Shown here: one piece after another, positions 1-6,225 of the stretch
How the letters are laid out: each line of letters opens with the position of its first letter
Position numbering within the stretch: the stretch's first letter is position 1
Assembly (NCBI GenBank): GCA_023433825.1
Contig: JAEYTU010000296.1
Coordinates: forward strand, 1 to 6,225
Length of the DNA stretch: 6,225 bases
Reading direction: 5' to 3'
Source: Planctomycetota bacterium
Lineage (GTDB): Bacteria > Planctomycetota > UBA1135 > UBA2386
The notes under the pieces: generated by a model
What the model was told of the DNA's origin: nothing
Database searches by the model: none
Seen by the model: the letters and a program-made list of their open reading frames with translations, nothing else
Program-made: the position numbers and the translations under genes

Positions 1-6
1 GCGATG

Positions 7-20
7 GGCCGCGATCGGCC
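7..20 (-). terminator. GC-rich inverted repeat just after the secreted-protein stop (possible terminator stem)
   Basis: A perfect 5-bp GC stem (arms 7-11 and 16-20, GGCCG/CGGCC) with a 4-base loop begins one base after the stop codon of the secreted-protein gene. Its place at the end of the gene fits a terminator stem. However, the six minus-strand bases left before the window edge (CATCGC) show no T-run, so an intrinsic terminator cannot be confirmed. The stem is short for its class. Confidence 0.25.
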
Positions 21-21
21 G

Positions 22-1749
22 TCAGTACGTGAACTGCGTGACCAAGCCGTAGCCGAACAGCGACGACGTCGCGAACGAGTGCGTCGCCGTCGTGCCGCCG
101 ACGTTGTTGAACAGACGCGTGACGCGGACGACGTCCGACGTGTTCGGCATCGGGAACAGCAGCGAGCGGCCGTTCGACAGGCTGACCTGGATCGGCGAGG
201 CCTGACCCGGATCGATCGAGATCGCCTGCGTGTACAGCGTCGCGCCGCCGAAGCGGTTCTGCGGGAACACGAGCGCGAAGCCGTTGTCACCCGTGAACGC
301 GCCGGTCGCGCTGGTCGGTCCGAGATTGATCGTGACGAGCAGGTTCGTGTGCAGGTTGCTGCAGACACCCGGGAACGCGAGGTTCGGATCGGTCGAGCCG
401 ATCGCCAGAACCGTCGGAGCGTTGCTCGGGCCGTTCGTCACGGTCGACGTGAAGAACAGCATTCCGCCGTGGTCGTTCGCGGTCGCCGTGTGCGTCATCG
501 CCGACGTGCGACCCGTCGCGACGCAGCCGGTGCCGGTGATCGTGCTCGTTCCCGCGGCGGTCGGTGCCGAGTGGATGTCGAACGCGTTGAAGTTGCCGGT
601 CAGCACGTTGGAGTGGACGCGCAGTTCCCACGCGAGCGACGAGCCGGCACCGATGTAGGCGAACGGAGCGTCGAGCGGAATGTCGACCGTGAACGGACGC
701 GGACCCGTCGCCGCGTTCTGTCCGATCGGTCCGATGTTGAAGACGCGGCGAGCGAACACCGGCGTCGGAACGCCGATGAACGTCGTCGCGAACGACGTCG
801 TCGCTTGGTTCCACGCCACCGACGAACCCATCAGCATCTCCATGTCGCAGGCGTAGGTGCCGGTGTAGTTCGTCGTGTTGCCGGCATTGCCGCGGAACGA
901 CAGCTTCGTGATCGCGCGGCCTTCGAGGCCGAGGTCACTGTGAATCTGCTGGTAGCGGCGGGCAGCGGTCGAGTTGAACGGGAAGTTGTTGCCGCCATTG
1001 CCTTCGACCGTCGCCACCTGAACCGGCGAGATCAGCATCGGCGCGACCTCGAGTCCCTTGACGAACTGCACACCGGCCCCGTGCGCGCCGATCAACGTCG
1101 TCGTCCCGGTCACCGGGTCGATCGCATACAGCGAGTCGGTGTTCGTGTTCGCGCCGTACAGACGGCCGTCGGGACCGAACGACAGTCCCTGCATCCCGGT
1201 CGGCGTGGTCGTCGGACCCGCCGTCGCGACACCAGTCGTCTTGTCGATCGTGTAGAGGACGCCGTTGCTGAACCCGATGCCGTAGAGGACGCCGGTCGAG
1301 CTGATGTCGATGGCGGTCATCAACGGCGCGCCGGTCGCACCGATCAGCGTCGTCAGGCCGGTCGCGGGATCGAGTGAGTAGAGATTGAAGTTCTGATTGA
1401 GCAGGAAGAAGCGGCCCGTCGACGGGTCCCATTCCATGCCTTGCCAACCTGCGACGGGCGCAGCGGTGTGAACGGCCGTGAATGCAGCCGTCGTCGTGTT
1501 GAGCGTGCCGAGCGAGCCCGTCGCGAGGTCGAGCGTCCACAACGTTTGCGTGGCATTGACCCACGAGAGACCGCACGGAGTGCCGAGGAGCGGACCGGCG
1601 GTCGAACCGACGAGCGTTGCCGCTCCGGTCGTCACGTCGATGCTGAACAGCTGGTCGAGATTGCTGTCGACAGCCCAGGCGCGCGCGCCTTGTGCCGTGA
1701 CTGGCAACGCCAGTAGGGAGAGGAAGGGAAGAACGAGATGAGGTTTCAT
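22..1749 (-). CDS. Secreted beta-repeat protein, three-part, planctomycete type
   Basis: This gene encodes a 575-residue exported protein of unknown function. The start is an ATG followed at once by a signal peptide: K2, a hydrophobic stretch at about 4-16, and a likely signal peptidase I site VTA|QG after residue 19. Residues 22-235 hold degenerate repeats of the form LYxIDxxTGxxTLIG, near 34-48, 71-90, 123-137, 165-178 and 207-221, which suggests a beta-propeller-like fold. Residues 240-440 form a second region with NNFPFN (254-259) and RRYQQI (264-269), followed by strand-rich sequence. Residues 441-575 resemble the C-terminal domain recalled from many planctomycete secreted proteins (GGATLYTQ at 501-508, LSNGRSL at 524-530). 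The protein is rich in Thr, Gly, Ala and Asn, with few Cys and no C-terminal transmembrane anchor or PEP-CTERM signal. It lies 62 bases downstream of proS. A surface or extracellular binding role is inference; no catalytic motif was seen. Confidence 0.88.
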   Translation of the reverse strand: MKPHLVLPFLSLLALPVTAQGARAWAVDSNLDQLFSIDVTTGAATLVGSTAGPLLGTPCGLSWVNATQTLWTLDLATGSLGTLNTTTAAFTAVHTAAPVAGWQGMEWDPSTGRFFLLNQNFNLYSLDPATGLTTLIGATGAPLMTAIDISSTGVLYGIGFSNGVLYTIDKTTGVATAGPTTTPTGMQGLSFGPDGRLYGANTNTDSLYAIDPVTGTTTLIGAHGAGVQFVKGLEVAPMLISPVQVATVEGNGGNNFPFNSTAARRYQQIHSDLGLEGRAITKLSFRGNAGNTTNYTGTYACDMEMLMGSSVAWNQATTSFATTFIGVPTPVFARRVFNIGPIGQNAATGPRPFTVDIPLDAPFAYIGAGSSLAWELRVHSNVLTGNFNAFDIHSAPTAAGTSTITGTGCVATGRTSAMTHTATANDHGGMLFFTSTVTNGPSNAPTVLAIGSTDPNLAFPGVCSNLHTNLLVTINLGPTSATGAFTGDNGFALVFPQNRFGGATLYTQAISIDPGQASPIQVSLSNGRSLLFPMPNTSDVVRVTRLFNNVGGTTATHSFATSSLFGYGLVTQFTY

Positions 1750-1767
1750 GGTCCGCGGAACGCTACC

Positions 1768-1805
1768 TCGGGGAAGTTCCCGATGACCATCCGGTCAACT
1801 CGGAT
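1768..1805 (-). repeat. Two short inverted repeats in the proS / secreted-protein spacer
   Basis: The 62-base spacer 1750-1811 contains two perfect 5-bp inverted repeats. One has arms 1789-1793 and 1801-1805 (ATCCG/CGGAT) with a 7-base loop. The other has arms 1768-1772 and 1779-1783 (TCGGG/CCCGA) with a 6-base loop. In the transcript they would lie one after the other just past the proS stop and upstream of the secreted-protein start. Neither is followed by a run of T on the minus strand, so a standard intrinsic terminator is not supported. A TTGACC at 1795-1800 resembles a -35 element, but no matching -10 sits at 16-18 bases. Stems this short can arise by chance in GC-rich DNA. Confidence 0.3.
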
Positions 1806-1811
1806 CCTACG

Positions 1812-3530
1812 TCACGAAAGTGCCGCGACGACCTTCCCGCGGACGTCCGCGGCCGCGATCTCCGCCTTGGCACCGGTCCGACGGACGACGAACTCGACGA
1901 TCCCCTCTTCCGCGCGGCGGCCGACGACGATCTGCACCGGGAAGCCGAGCAGGTCGAGATCCTTGAACTTGGCGCCCGGGCTGACGGCGCGGTCGTCGAT
2001 GCACGCGTCGACGCCGGCGGCGCGCAGCTCGTCGAAGATTCGCTCGGCGAGCGCGTTCTGCGGCTCGCGCTTCGGATCGAGCACGGCGACGACGGCTTCG
2101 AACGGCGAGAGCGGCACCGGCCAGACGATGCCCTTCTCGTCGTGATTCTGTTCGACCGCGGCTGCGACGGTTCGACTGACACCGATGCCATAGCAGCCCA
2201 TGACGAACGGCGTCGGCTTGCCGTTCTGACCCATGAACGTCGCCGCGAGTCGCGACGAGTACTTCGTGCCGAGCTTGAAGATGTGACCGACTTCGATGCC
2301 GCGCATCATCCGCAGCACGCCCTTCCCGCTCGGTGAGGTCTCACCGGCGCGCGCGAGGCGCAGGTCGTGGAACGCCGGCATCCGACAATCGCGACCGACG
2401 TTGACGTTCAGACAGTGGAAGCCGGTCTCGTTGCATCCGGTCAACAGGTTCGTCGCGCCCTGCAATGTCAGATCGGCGAGCAGAGTGACCTCGTCGCGCA
2501 GTCCGACCGGTCCGGCGAACCCGACCTCGGCGCCGGTCGCCGCAGCGATCTCCTTCTCGTCGGCGAGCTTGACGGCCAGACAGTCGAGCGCATTCGTCAG
2601 CTTGACGTCGTTGATCTCGAGATCGCCGCGCATCATCACGGCGACGACGGCGACGCGATCGATCCACGTCGCGCGATACAGAACCGTCTTCGCCATCCGC
2701 GCCGGTTCGATCGAGAAGAACGCCTGCAACTGCTCGACGGTGCGCACGTCGGGCGTCGCGTGTTTCTCGAGCGGACGCGCTGCACCGCCGTCGGGCGTCG
2801 GTGCGACGATCGACGTCGCCTTCTCGACGTTCGCGGCATATCCCGACGTCTCGCAATGCAGGATCGCGTCCTCGCCGGTGTCGGCGAGAACGTGGAACTC
2901 CTCGCTGCCGGTTCCGCCGATCGCTCCGGCGTCGGCCTGCACCGCCGAGAACCGAAGCCCGCACCGCGTGAAGATCTGCCGGTACGCCTCGGCCATTCGT
3001 TCGTACGCAGCGTCGAGGCCGGCTTGATCCGCGTCGAACGAGTACGCGTCCATCATGATGAACTCGCGCCCGCGCATCAGTCCGAAGCGTGGTCGGATCT
3101 CGTCCCGGAACTTGTCCTGGATCTGATAGAGGTTGACCGGCAGCTGCTTGTAGCTCGTGATCATTGCGTCGGCGAACGCAGTCACGACCTCCTCGTGCGT
3201 CGGTCCGAGGCACATCTCGGCCTGTTTGCGATCCTTCAGCGAGAACAGGATCCCGTCGGCCTTGTATCGCTCCCATCGCTCCGACTTCTCCCACAGCTCC
3301 TTCGGCTGCAGGATCGGCATCATGATCTCCTGCGCGCCTTGGCGGTCGAGTTCTTCGCGCACGATCGCCATGCACTTCTTGATGCTGCGCCACAGCAACG
3401 GGCCGTACGTGTAGACGCCGGCGGCGACCTTGTGCAGGTAACCGCCGCGGGCCAGCAGGCGGTGGCTGGGGACGTCGGCGTCGGCGGGGTCTTCGCGCAA
3501 CGTCGTGATCAACATTCGGCTGAGGCGCAT
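1812..3530 (-). CDS. proS: Prolyl-tRNA synthetase, bacterial type with editing (INS) domain
   Basis: This cytoplasmic class II aminoacyl-tRNA synthetase joins proline to tRNA-Pro. Its 572 residues match the usual bacterial ProRS length. It begins MRLSRM and LREDP (11-15), a typical bacterial ProRS N-terminus. Motif 1 lies around 31-76, the proline-binding loop GPTHEE is at 109-114, motif 2 (FRDEIRPRFG...REF) is at 141-157 and motif 3 (GCYGIGVSR) is at 445-453. The insertion editing domain, which removes mischarged alanine, covers about 225-400 and keeps AKTVLY with K281, RGDLEIND (301-308) and GPVGL (340-344). RGIEVGHIFKLGTKYS (410-425) precedes motif 3. The C-terminal anticodon-binding domain (about 474-572) has DDRAVSPGAKFKDLDLLGFP at 512-531. 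The ATG at 3530 was chosen by homology. An in-frame GTG at 3551 would add seven residues, and the same-strand frame stays open to 4589, but that extension is Arg-rich and overlaps another gene. No Shine-Dalgarno sequence is visible. Confidence 0.98.
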   Translation of the reverse strand: MRLSRMLITTLREDPADADVPSHRLLARGGYLHKVAAGVYTYGPLLWRSIKKCMAIVREELDRQGAQEIMMPILQPKELWEKSERWERYKADGILFSLKDRKQAEMCLGPTHEEVVTAFADAMITSYKQLPVNLYQIQDKFRDEIRPRFGLMRGREFIMMDAYSFDADQAGLDAAYERMAEAYRQIFTRCGLRFSAVQADAGAIGGTGSEEFHVLADTGEDAILHCETSGYAANVEKATSIVAPTPDGGAARPLEKHATPDVRTVEQLQAFFSIEPARMAKTVLYRATWIDRVAVVAVMMRGDLEINDVKLTNALDCLAVKLADEKEIAAATGAEVGFAGPVGLRDEVTLLADLTLQGATNLLTGCNETGFHCLNVNVGRDCRMPAFHDLRLARAGETSPSGKGVLRMMRGIEVGHIFKLGTKYSSRLAATFMGQNGKPTPFVMGCYGIGVSRTVAAAVEQNHDEKGIVWPVPLSPFEAVVAVLDPKREPQNALAERIFDELRAAGVDACIDDRAVSPGAKFKDLDLLGFPVQIVVGRRAEEGIVEFVVRRTGAKAEIAAADVRGKVVAALS

Positions 3531-3598
3531 AGGGGCGAGGACAGTAGGCACGACTGGAGCGGCCGTCGAGCGACCGTCGCACGCGCGGGCGGCGTCGG
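3531..3598 (-). other. Spacer between membrane-protein gene and proS
   Basis: These 68 bases separate the stop of the membrane-protein gene from the proS ATG. I see no Shine-Dalgarno sequence, no strong stem with a T-run and no convincing -35/-10 pair. A weak -10-like TACTGT lies at 3541-3546 on the minus strand, very close to the ATG. If used, it would give a near-leaderless proS message, but nothing else supports it. Confidence 0.25.
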
Positions 3599-5011
3599 TC
3601 AGCGCGGTCGGATCTCGTGCGCGCGGAAGCCGTGCGATTCGACCGGAACGGCCTCCATGCGTTCGAACAGCAACGCCGTGACGCGCGCGATCTCTGGGCG
3701 TTTGCGCAGCGCGTACTCGGTTCCGAGATGGGCCCGCGCTTCCGCGGTCACGAACACCTTCCGTCCACTCGCGGTCAGCGCGCGGATCTGCGCCTCCATC
3801 ATCGCGACCGTCGCGTCCATCGCGTTCGCCGGCACGTCGGTCAGCGTCGACACCTCGAAGAAGTCTGCGCTCGCGTCGAGCCCGCCGACGAATCGCGCCT
3901 CCATGTCTTCGAGGTGGAACGCGCACAAAAGCATCGCGCGCTGCGGACCGCGTACCGCGTCGACGCCGCGCACATACGCGTCGGCGCGTGTCGGCTCGTC
4001 GTGCAGGATGATTCCGACTGCGCCGATCACGAGTCCAACGGCGGCGACGACGACCGTGCGTCGCGCGCCGAGGCCTTCGACCGTCAGCAACGCAGCCGGC
4101 CACGCCAATGGCAGCAGATACGCGCCGTGCTCGGGATGGTCGGCGAGGACGAAGAACGTGAACGCGACATAGCCGAGCAGCGCGATTGCGAATCCGGTAC
4201 CCCGACGTCCAGCGAACAGCCACGCGACACACAGCGGCGCGAACGGCAGCAGCCACTCGTTCCACAGCGTGACGAAGAACGCGAGCGGTCGCTCGATCGA
4301 CGCGGCGAAGTACATCGCGAACGCGGACGCATTGTGCTCGCCGCCGATCGGATATCCGACCGACTGCAGTGCGCGCGTCGCCGCGAACACGAGGGCGACG
4401 TGAACGAAGGCGAGGACGGCGCCGTCGCGGATCGCGCGTCGAAGCGCAGCATGGTCCGACGCCGCGGCGACCGCCCAGGTCGCGAACAATCCGACCAGCA
4501 GATGACCAGTCGCGTGCGCGAGGTACGCAGCGGCCGTCGTCAGTGCGAGCAACACGACCCGCCAGACCCCGGGTGAGCGCCGATACCACGCGAACGCCAC
4601 CGCGCAGACACCGAAGAACGCGAAGAACGGCCCGTGCAACTCGACGAGCGTCGCGAAGAACATCAACGACGGCGCCGTCGCGACGGCCGCCGTCGCAGCG
4701 ATCGCCGGCATCCGCGCCACACCGAGCGTCCGCGACGCCGCGTACACGAGCCCGACGCCGACCGCCGCCCCGAGCGCGCTCAACAGCACTGCGCTCTCGT
4801 GCAGCGTTCGCGATCCGGACAGGGCGTCTGCGAACGGCACGAGGATCGGCAGATACGAAAAGTGGTTCGGGTGCAGGACGTCGCCGGCGGCGGCCTTCAT
4901 CAGCAGCACGGTGCCGTCGCCGTACATCGTCCGTTGCGCGAACAGCGTGTAGATCGCGAGCGCGATCAGCGACGCAATCAGCGATTCGACGCCGACGCGG
5001 AGCCGCGTCAT
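3599..5011 (-). CDS. Multi-pass membrane protein, DUF2723/GT-C glycosyltransferase-like
   Basis: This 470-residue protein has about ten to twelve hydrophobic segments between residues 8 and 336 (for example 11-27, 102-122, 126-142, 150-165, 197-213, 272-290, 296-312, 319-336), then a soluble tail at 337-470. The first predicted outer loop carries GDG (31-33) and HPNH (47-50). This resembles the GD-G-E...HPPGYP pattern of DUF2723 proteins and the acidic residue in the first loop of GT-C enzymes, which use lipid-linked sugars. D32 and E124 are candidate catalytic acids. DHPEHGAYLLPL (291-302) recalls the late loop of such families. Transfer of a sugar to protein or lipid at the outer membrane face is inference; substrate and donor cannot be read. 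Its ATG overlaps the upstream stop by four bases (ATGA at 5008-5011), so translation is probably coupled to the BtuF-like gene. No Shine-Dalgarno sequence is seen. It could instead be a non-enzymatic membrane protein. Confidence 0.85.
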   Translation of the reverse strand: MTRLRVGVESLIASLIALAIYTLFAQRTMYGDGTVLLMKAAAGDVLHPNHFSYLPILVPFADALSGSRTLHESAVLLSALGAAVGVGLVYAASRTLGVARMPAIAATAAVATAPSLMFFATLVELHGPFFAFFGVCAVAFAWYRRSPGVWRVVLLALTTAAAYLAHATGHLLVGLFATWAVAAASDHAALRRAIRDGAVLAFVHVALVFAATRALQSVGYPIGGEHNASAFAMYFAASIERPLAFFVTLWNEWLLPFAPLCVAWLFAGRRGTGFAIALLGYVAFTFFVLADHPEHGAYLLPLAWPAALLTVEGLGARRTVVVAAVGLVIGAVGIILHDEPTRADAYVRGVDAVRGPQRAMLLCAFHLEDMEARFVGGLDASADFFEVSTLTDVPANAMDATVAMMEAQIRALTASGRKVFVTAEARAHLGTEYALRKRPEIARVTALLFERMEAVPVESHGFRAHEIRPR

Positions 5012-5802
5012 GCGCGCGCGCGGAGCGGCATCAGGAGATCGAAGACGCGCGACATCCCGACGGGTGTGTGCGAGCCGTGCCAGCAGAAGTCACGCCCGTC
5101 GACGAGCAACACCGGCGTGCGCGCACCGAACCATCCGCCCGCGAGGATCTCCTGCCGGTGCGTCGGGCCGAACAGGTACGGCTCCGACGGCAGCAGCACG
5201 ACGTCGACGCCGAGATCCGCGAAGGCGACCTCGTCGACGACCGGATAGCGCTGGTCGTGCGCCGCAGCGACGTTGTCGGCGCCGGCACATCGCAACACGT
5301 CGTGCACGTACGTGTCCTGATTGACCGTCATCCAGGGCTTCCGCCAGATCGGATAGAAGGCGCGCAATCGACGCAGCGAATGCGCCTCCGCTTCGGCGCG
5401 GAGCAACTGCGCTTCGATCGCCAGCAGGATCGCCTCGGCGTCGTCGTCGGCACCGAGCATCGTCCCGAGAGCGCGCACGACTTCGGCGGCGCCCTGCACC
5501 GTGCGCGGCATCGATTCGTGGACCGCGACCTTCTCGGCCAGGTAGCCGATGTCCTCGGCGCGGTTCTCCTCGGTGTTCGCGAGCACGAGATCCGGGCGCA
5601 GGTCGAGCACTCGCTGCAGGTCCGGATTCTTCGTGCCGCCGACGCGCGGCACGTAGCGCAGCAATGCCTCCGGATGCGTGCAGTACCGCGTGCAGCCGAC
5701 GAGCCGATCGCCGACGCCGAGTTCGAACAACGTCTCGGTCAGGCTCGGGACGAGCGAGACGATGCGACGGATCGACGCGGGCGCGGGGAACGGCGAGGAC
5801 AC
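5008..5802 (-). CDS. Helical backbone metal receptor / BtuF-like protein, no signal peptide
   Basis: This 264-residue protein belongs to the periplasmic-binding-protein-2 fold that includes the cobalamin receptor BtuF and siderophore receptors. The family pattern runs throughout: RIVSLVPSLTETLFELGVGD (13-32), CTRYCTHP (37-44), GGTKNPD (55-61), LRPDLVLAN (68-76), WRKPWMTV (153-160), DTYVHDVLRCAGADNV (163-178), RYP (185-187), VDVVLLPSEPY (199-209) and LVDGRDFCWHG (233-243). Only about a dozen residues precede the first core strand and none form a signal peptide or lipobox, so it should be cytoplasmic. Family members without a signal exist, and their role is not well settled. No ABC permease or ATPase gene is nearby. 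C37, C41, C240, W241, H242 and H245 are candidate ligand residues. The start is GTG, the only plausible one: the frame is closed upstream by the TGA at 5839-5841 and no ATG lies near the N-terminus. It lies 36 bases after the oxidoreductase and overlaps the next gene by four bases. Confidence 0.9.
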   Translation of the reverse strand: MSSPFPAPASIRRIVSLVPSLTETLFELGVGDRLVGCTRYCTHPEALLRYVPRVGGTKNPDLQRVLDLRPDLVLANTEENRAEDIGYLAEKVAVHESMPRTVQGAAEVVRALGTMLGADDDAEAILLAIEAQLLRAEAEAHSLRRLRAFYPIWRKPWMTVNQDTYVHDVLRCAGADNVAAAHDQRYPVVDEVAFADLGVDVVLLPSEPYLFGPTHRQEILAGGWFGARTPVLLVDGRDFCWHGSHTPVGMSRVFDLLMPLRARA

Positions 5803-5838
5803 GATCGGCGGAGGATACGCACCGGCGCGACGACCGGC

Positions 5839-6225
5839 TCAGTCCTGGTCGCAGAACGTCTGGACCGAGACCGGCTTCAGCGGCGGCTGCGCCACCGGAC
5901 ACGTCGGCGCGCGGCGGCTGCCGAAGCGGTGACGCAACAAATCGGCGAGCAACGGCTGGCAGATGCGGCCCTGACACGGCCCCATCCCGGCGCGACTGCC
6001 GAGCTTGATCGCGCGCAGGTCGTCGCCGTGCAGCGCGCTCGCCGCCTGCGCGACCTTCAGCGTCACGTCCTCGCACCGGCAGACGACGGTGTCGTCGTCC
6101 GCGAGTTGCAGCAGACCGGGACGGACCGGGAACCGCCGGAGCAACGCGTCGGCGGCGCGGCGTTCGGCCGTGCGCGCCCGACGCGCGCGGGCCAGCGACG
6201 ATGGCGTCACCGGACGACCCAGCGC
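5839..6225 (-). CDS. C-terminal part of FAD-dependent oxidoreductase with BFD-like [2Fe-2S] domain (partial)
   Basis: The reading frame is open to the right edge, so only the last 128 residues are seen and the true start lies outside. The fragment holds VCRCEDVT at 48-55, then LGSRAGMGPCQGRICQPLLADLL at about 75-97. The four cysteines C49, C51, C84 and C89 (CxC, 32 residues, Cx4C) match the BFD-like [2Fe-2S] domain at the C-terminus of HcnB and opine-oxidase-A-like FAD oxidoreductases. The tail PPLKPVSVQTF (114-124) also fits that family, whose members often end with an R-P-x-x-P-V-type segment. Two further cysteines, C109 and C125, lie in the tail. Full-length relatives carry an N-terminal FAD/NAD(P)-binding domain and oxidise amino acids or related amines with partner subunits. 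That activity is inferred for this protein, since the domain is not in view. A GTG at 6210 is in frame but is unlikely to be the start. It lies 36 bases upstream of the BtuF-like gene, probably in the same transcript. Confidence 0.88.
   Translation of the reverse strand, partial: ALGRPVTPSSLARARRARTAERRAADALLRRFPVRPGLLQLADDDTVVCRCEDVTLKVAQAASALHGDDLRAIKLGSRAGMGPCQGRICQPLLADLLRHRFGSRRAPTCPVAQPPLKPVSVQTFCDQD

Noticed and set aside
4..1377. A 457-codon plus-strand open frame opposite the secreted-protein gene
   Set aside because: The translation is dominated by Arg, Asp, Val and Glu with no hydrophobic core or family motif. It is the antisense shadow of a GC-rich gene whose minus-strand product has a clear signal peptide and repeats.
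1768..1805. Intrinsic terminator after proS
   Set aside because: The stems have only five base pairs and no T-run follows on the minus strand, so they are reported as inverted repeats only.
2367..4172. A 601-codon plus-strand open frame opposite proS and the membrane-protein gene
   Set aside because: It crosses two unrelated minus-strand genes and the spacer between them, is Arg/Asp-rich, and has no recognisable domain. Long antisense frames are expected from strong third-position GC.
3531..4589. Upstream in-frame extension of proS giving a 925-residue protein
   Set aside because: The extra sequence is Arg-rich and overlaps the membrane-protein gene in another frame of the same strand. ProRS homology begins exactly at the ATG at 3530 and the resulting 572 residues are the usual length.
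5009..5020. Twelve-base alternating purine-pyrimidine tract (CATGCGCGCGCG) at the coupled stop/start, as possible Z-DNA or a regulatory signal
   Set aside because: It encodes the Arg-Ala tail of the BtuF-like protein, and similar CG-rich runs occur elsewhere in the window, so base composition explains it.
5090..6076. A 328-codon minus-strand frame spanning the BtuF-like gene and the oxidoreductase tail
   Set aside because: It is an Arg/Ala-rich out-of-frame shadow. The two real frames carry continuous family motifs over the same bases.

Overview
The window is GC-rich and carries five genes, all read leftward on the minus strand with very little space between them. From right to left they are: the C-terminal end of an FAD-dependent oxidoreductase with a BFD-type [2Fe-2S] module (cut by the right edge); a helical-backbone-metal-receptor / BtuF-like protein without a signal peptide; a multi-pass membrane protein resembling DUF2723/GT-C glycosyltransferases; bacterial prolyl-tRNA synthetase (proS); and a secreted beta-repeat protein. 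No RNA gene, CRISPR array, insertion sequence or phage gene is visible, and no gap reaches 100 bases.

The organism looks like a member of the Planctomycetota. The main reason is the secreted protein: its C-terminal domain (a segment of the form GGATLYTQAISIDPG followed by an LSNGRSL stretch) and its NNFPF...RRYQQI middle region match patterns I recall from large families of planctomycete secreted proteins. This rests on memory of the families, not on a search. None of the four complete genes has a convincing Shine-Dalgarno sequence, which fits a lineage using little SD-led initiation. proS supports a bacterial host but does not settle the phylum.

Layout: 5839-6225 oxidoreductase tail; 36-base spacer; 5008-5802 BtuF-like protein, whose TGA overlaps the next ATG by four bases; 3599-5011 membrane protein; 68-base spacer; 1812-3530 proS; 62-base spacer with two small inverted repeats; 22-1749 secreted protein; then a GC-rich inverted repeat directly after its stop. 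The oxidoreductase, BtuF-like and membrane genes look like one transcription unit, and proS may be read from it or from its own promoter. The secreted-protein gene could be the last member or a separate unit.

How the genes work together is not clear. proS is housekeeping. The BtuF-like protein has no ABC permease or ATPase partner here and no export signal, so ordinary periplasmic cobalamin capture is not supported. I see no strong evidence for an undescribed defence or mobile system. The points most worth a second look are the signal-less BtuF-like protein coupled to a GT-C-like membrane protein, the three-part secreted protein, and the absence of SD sequences.
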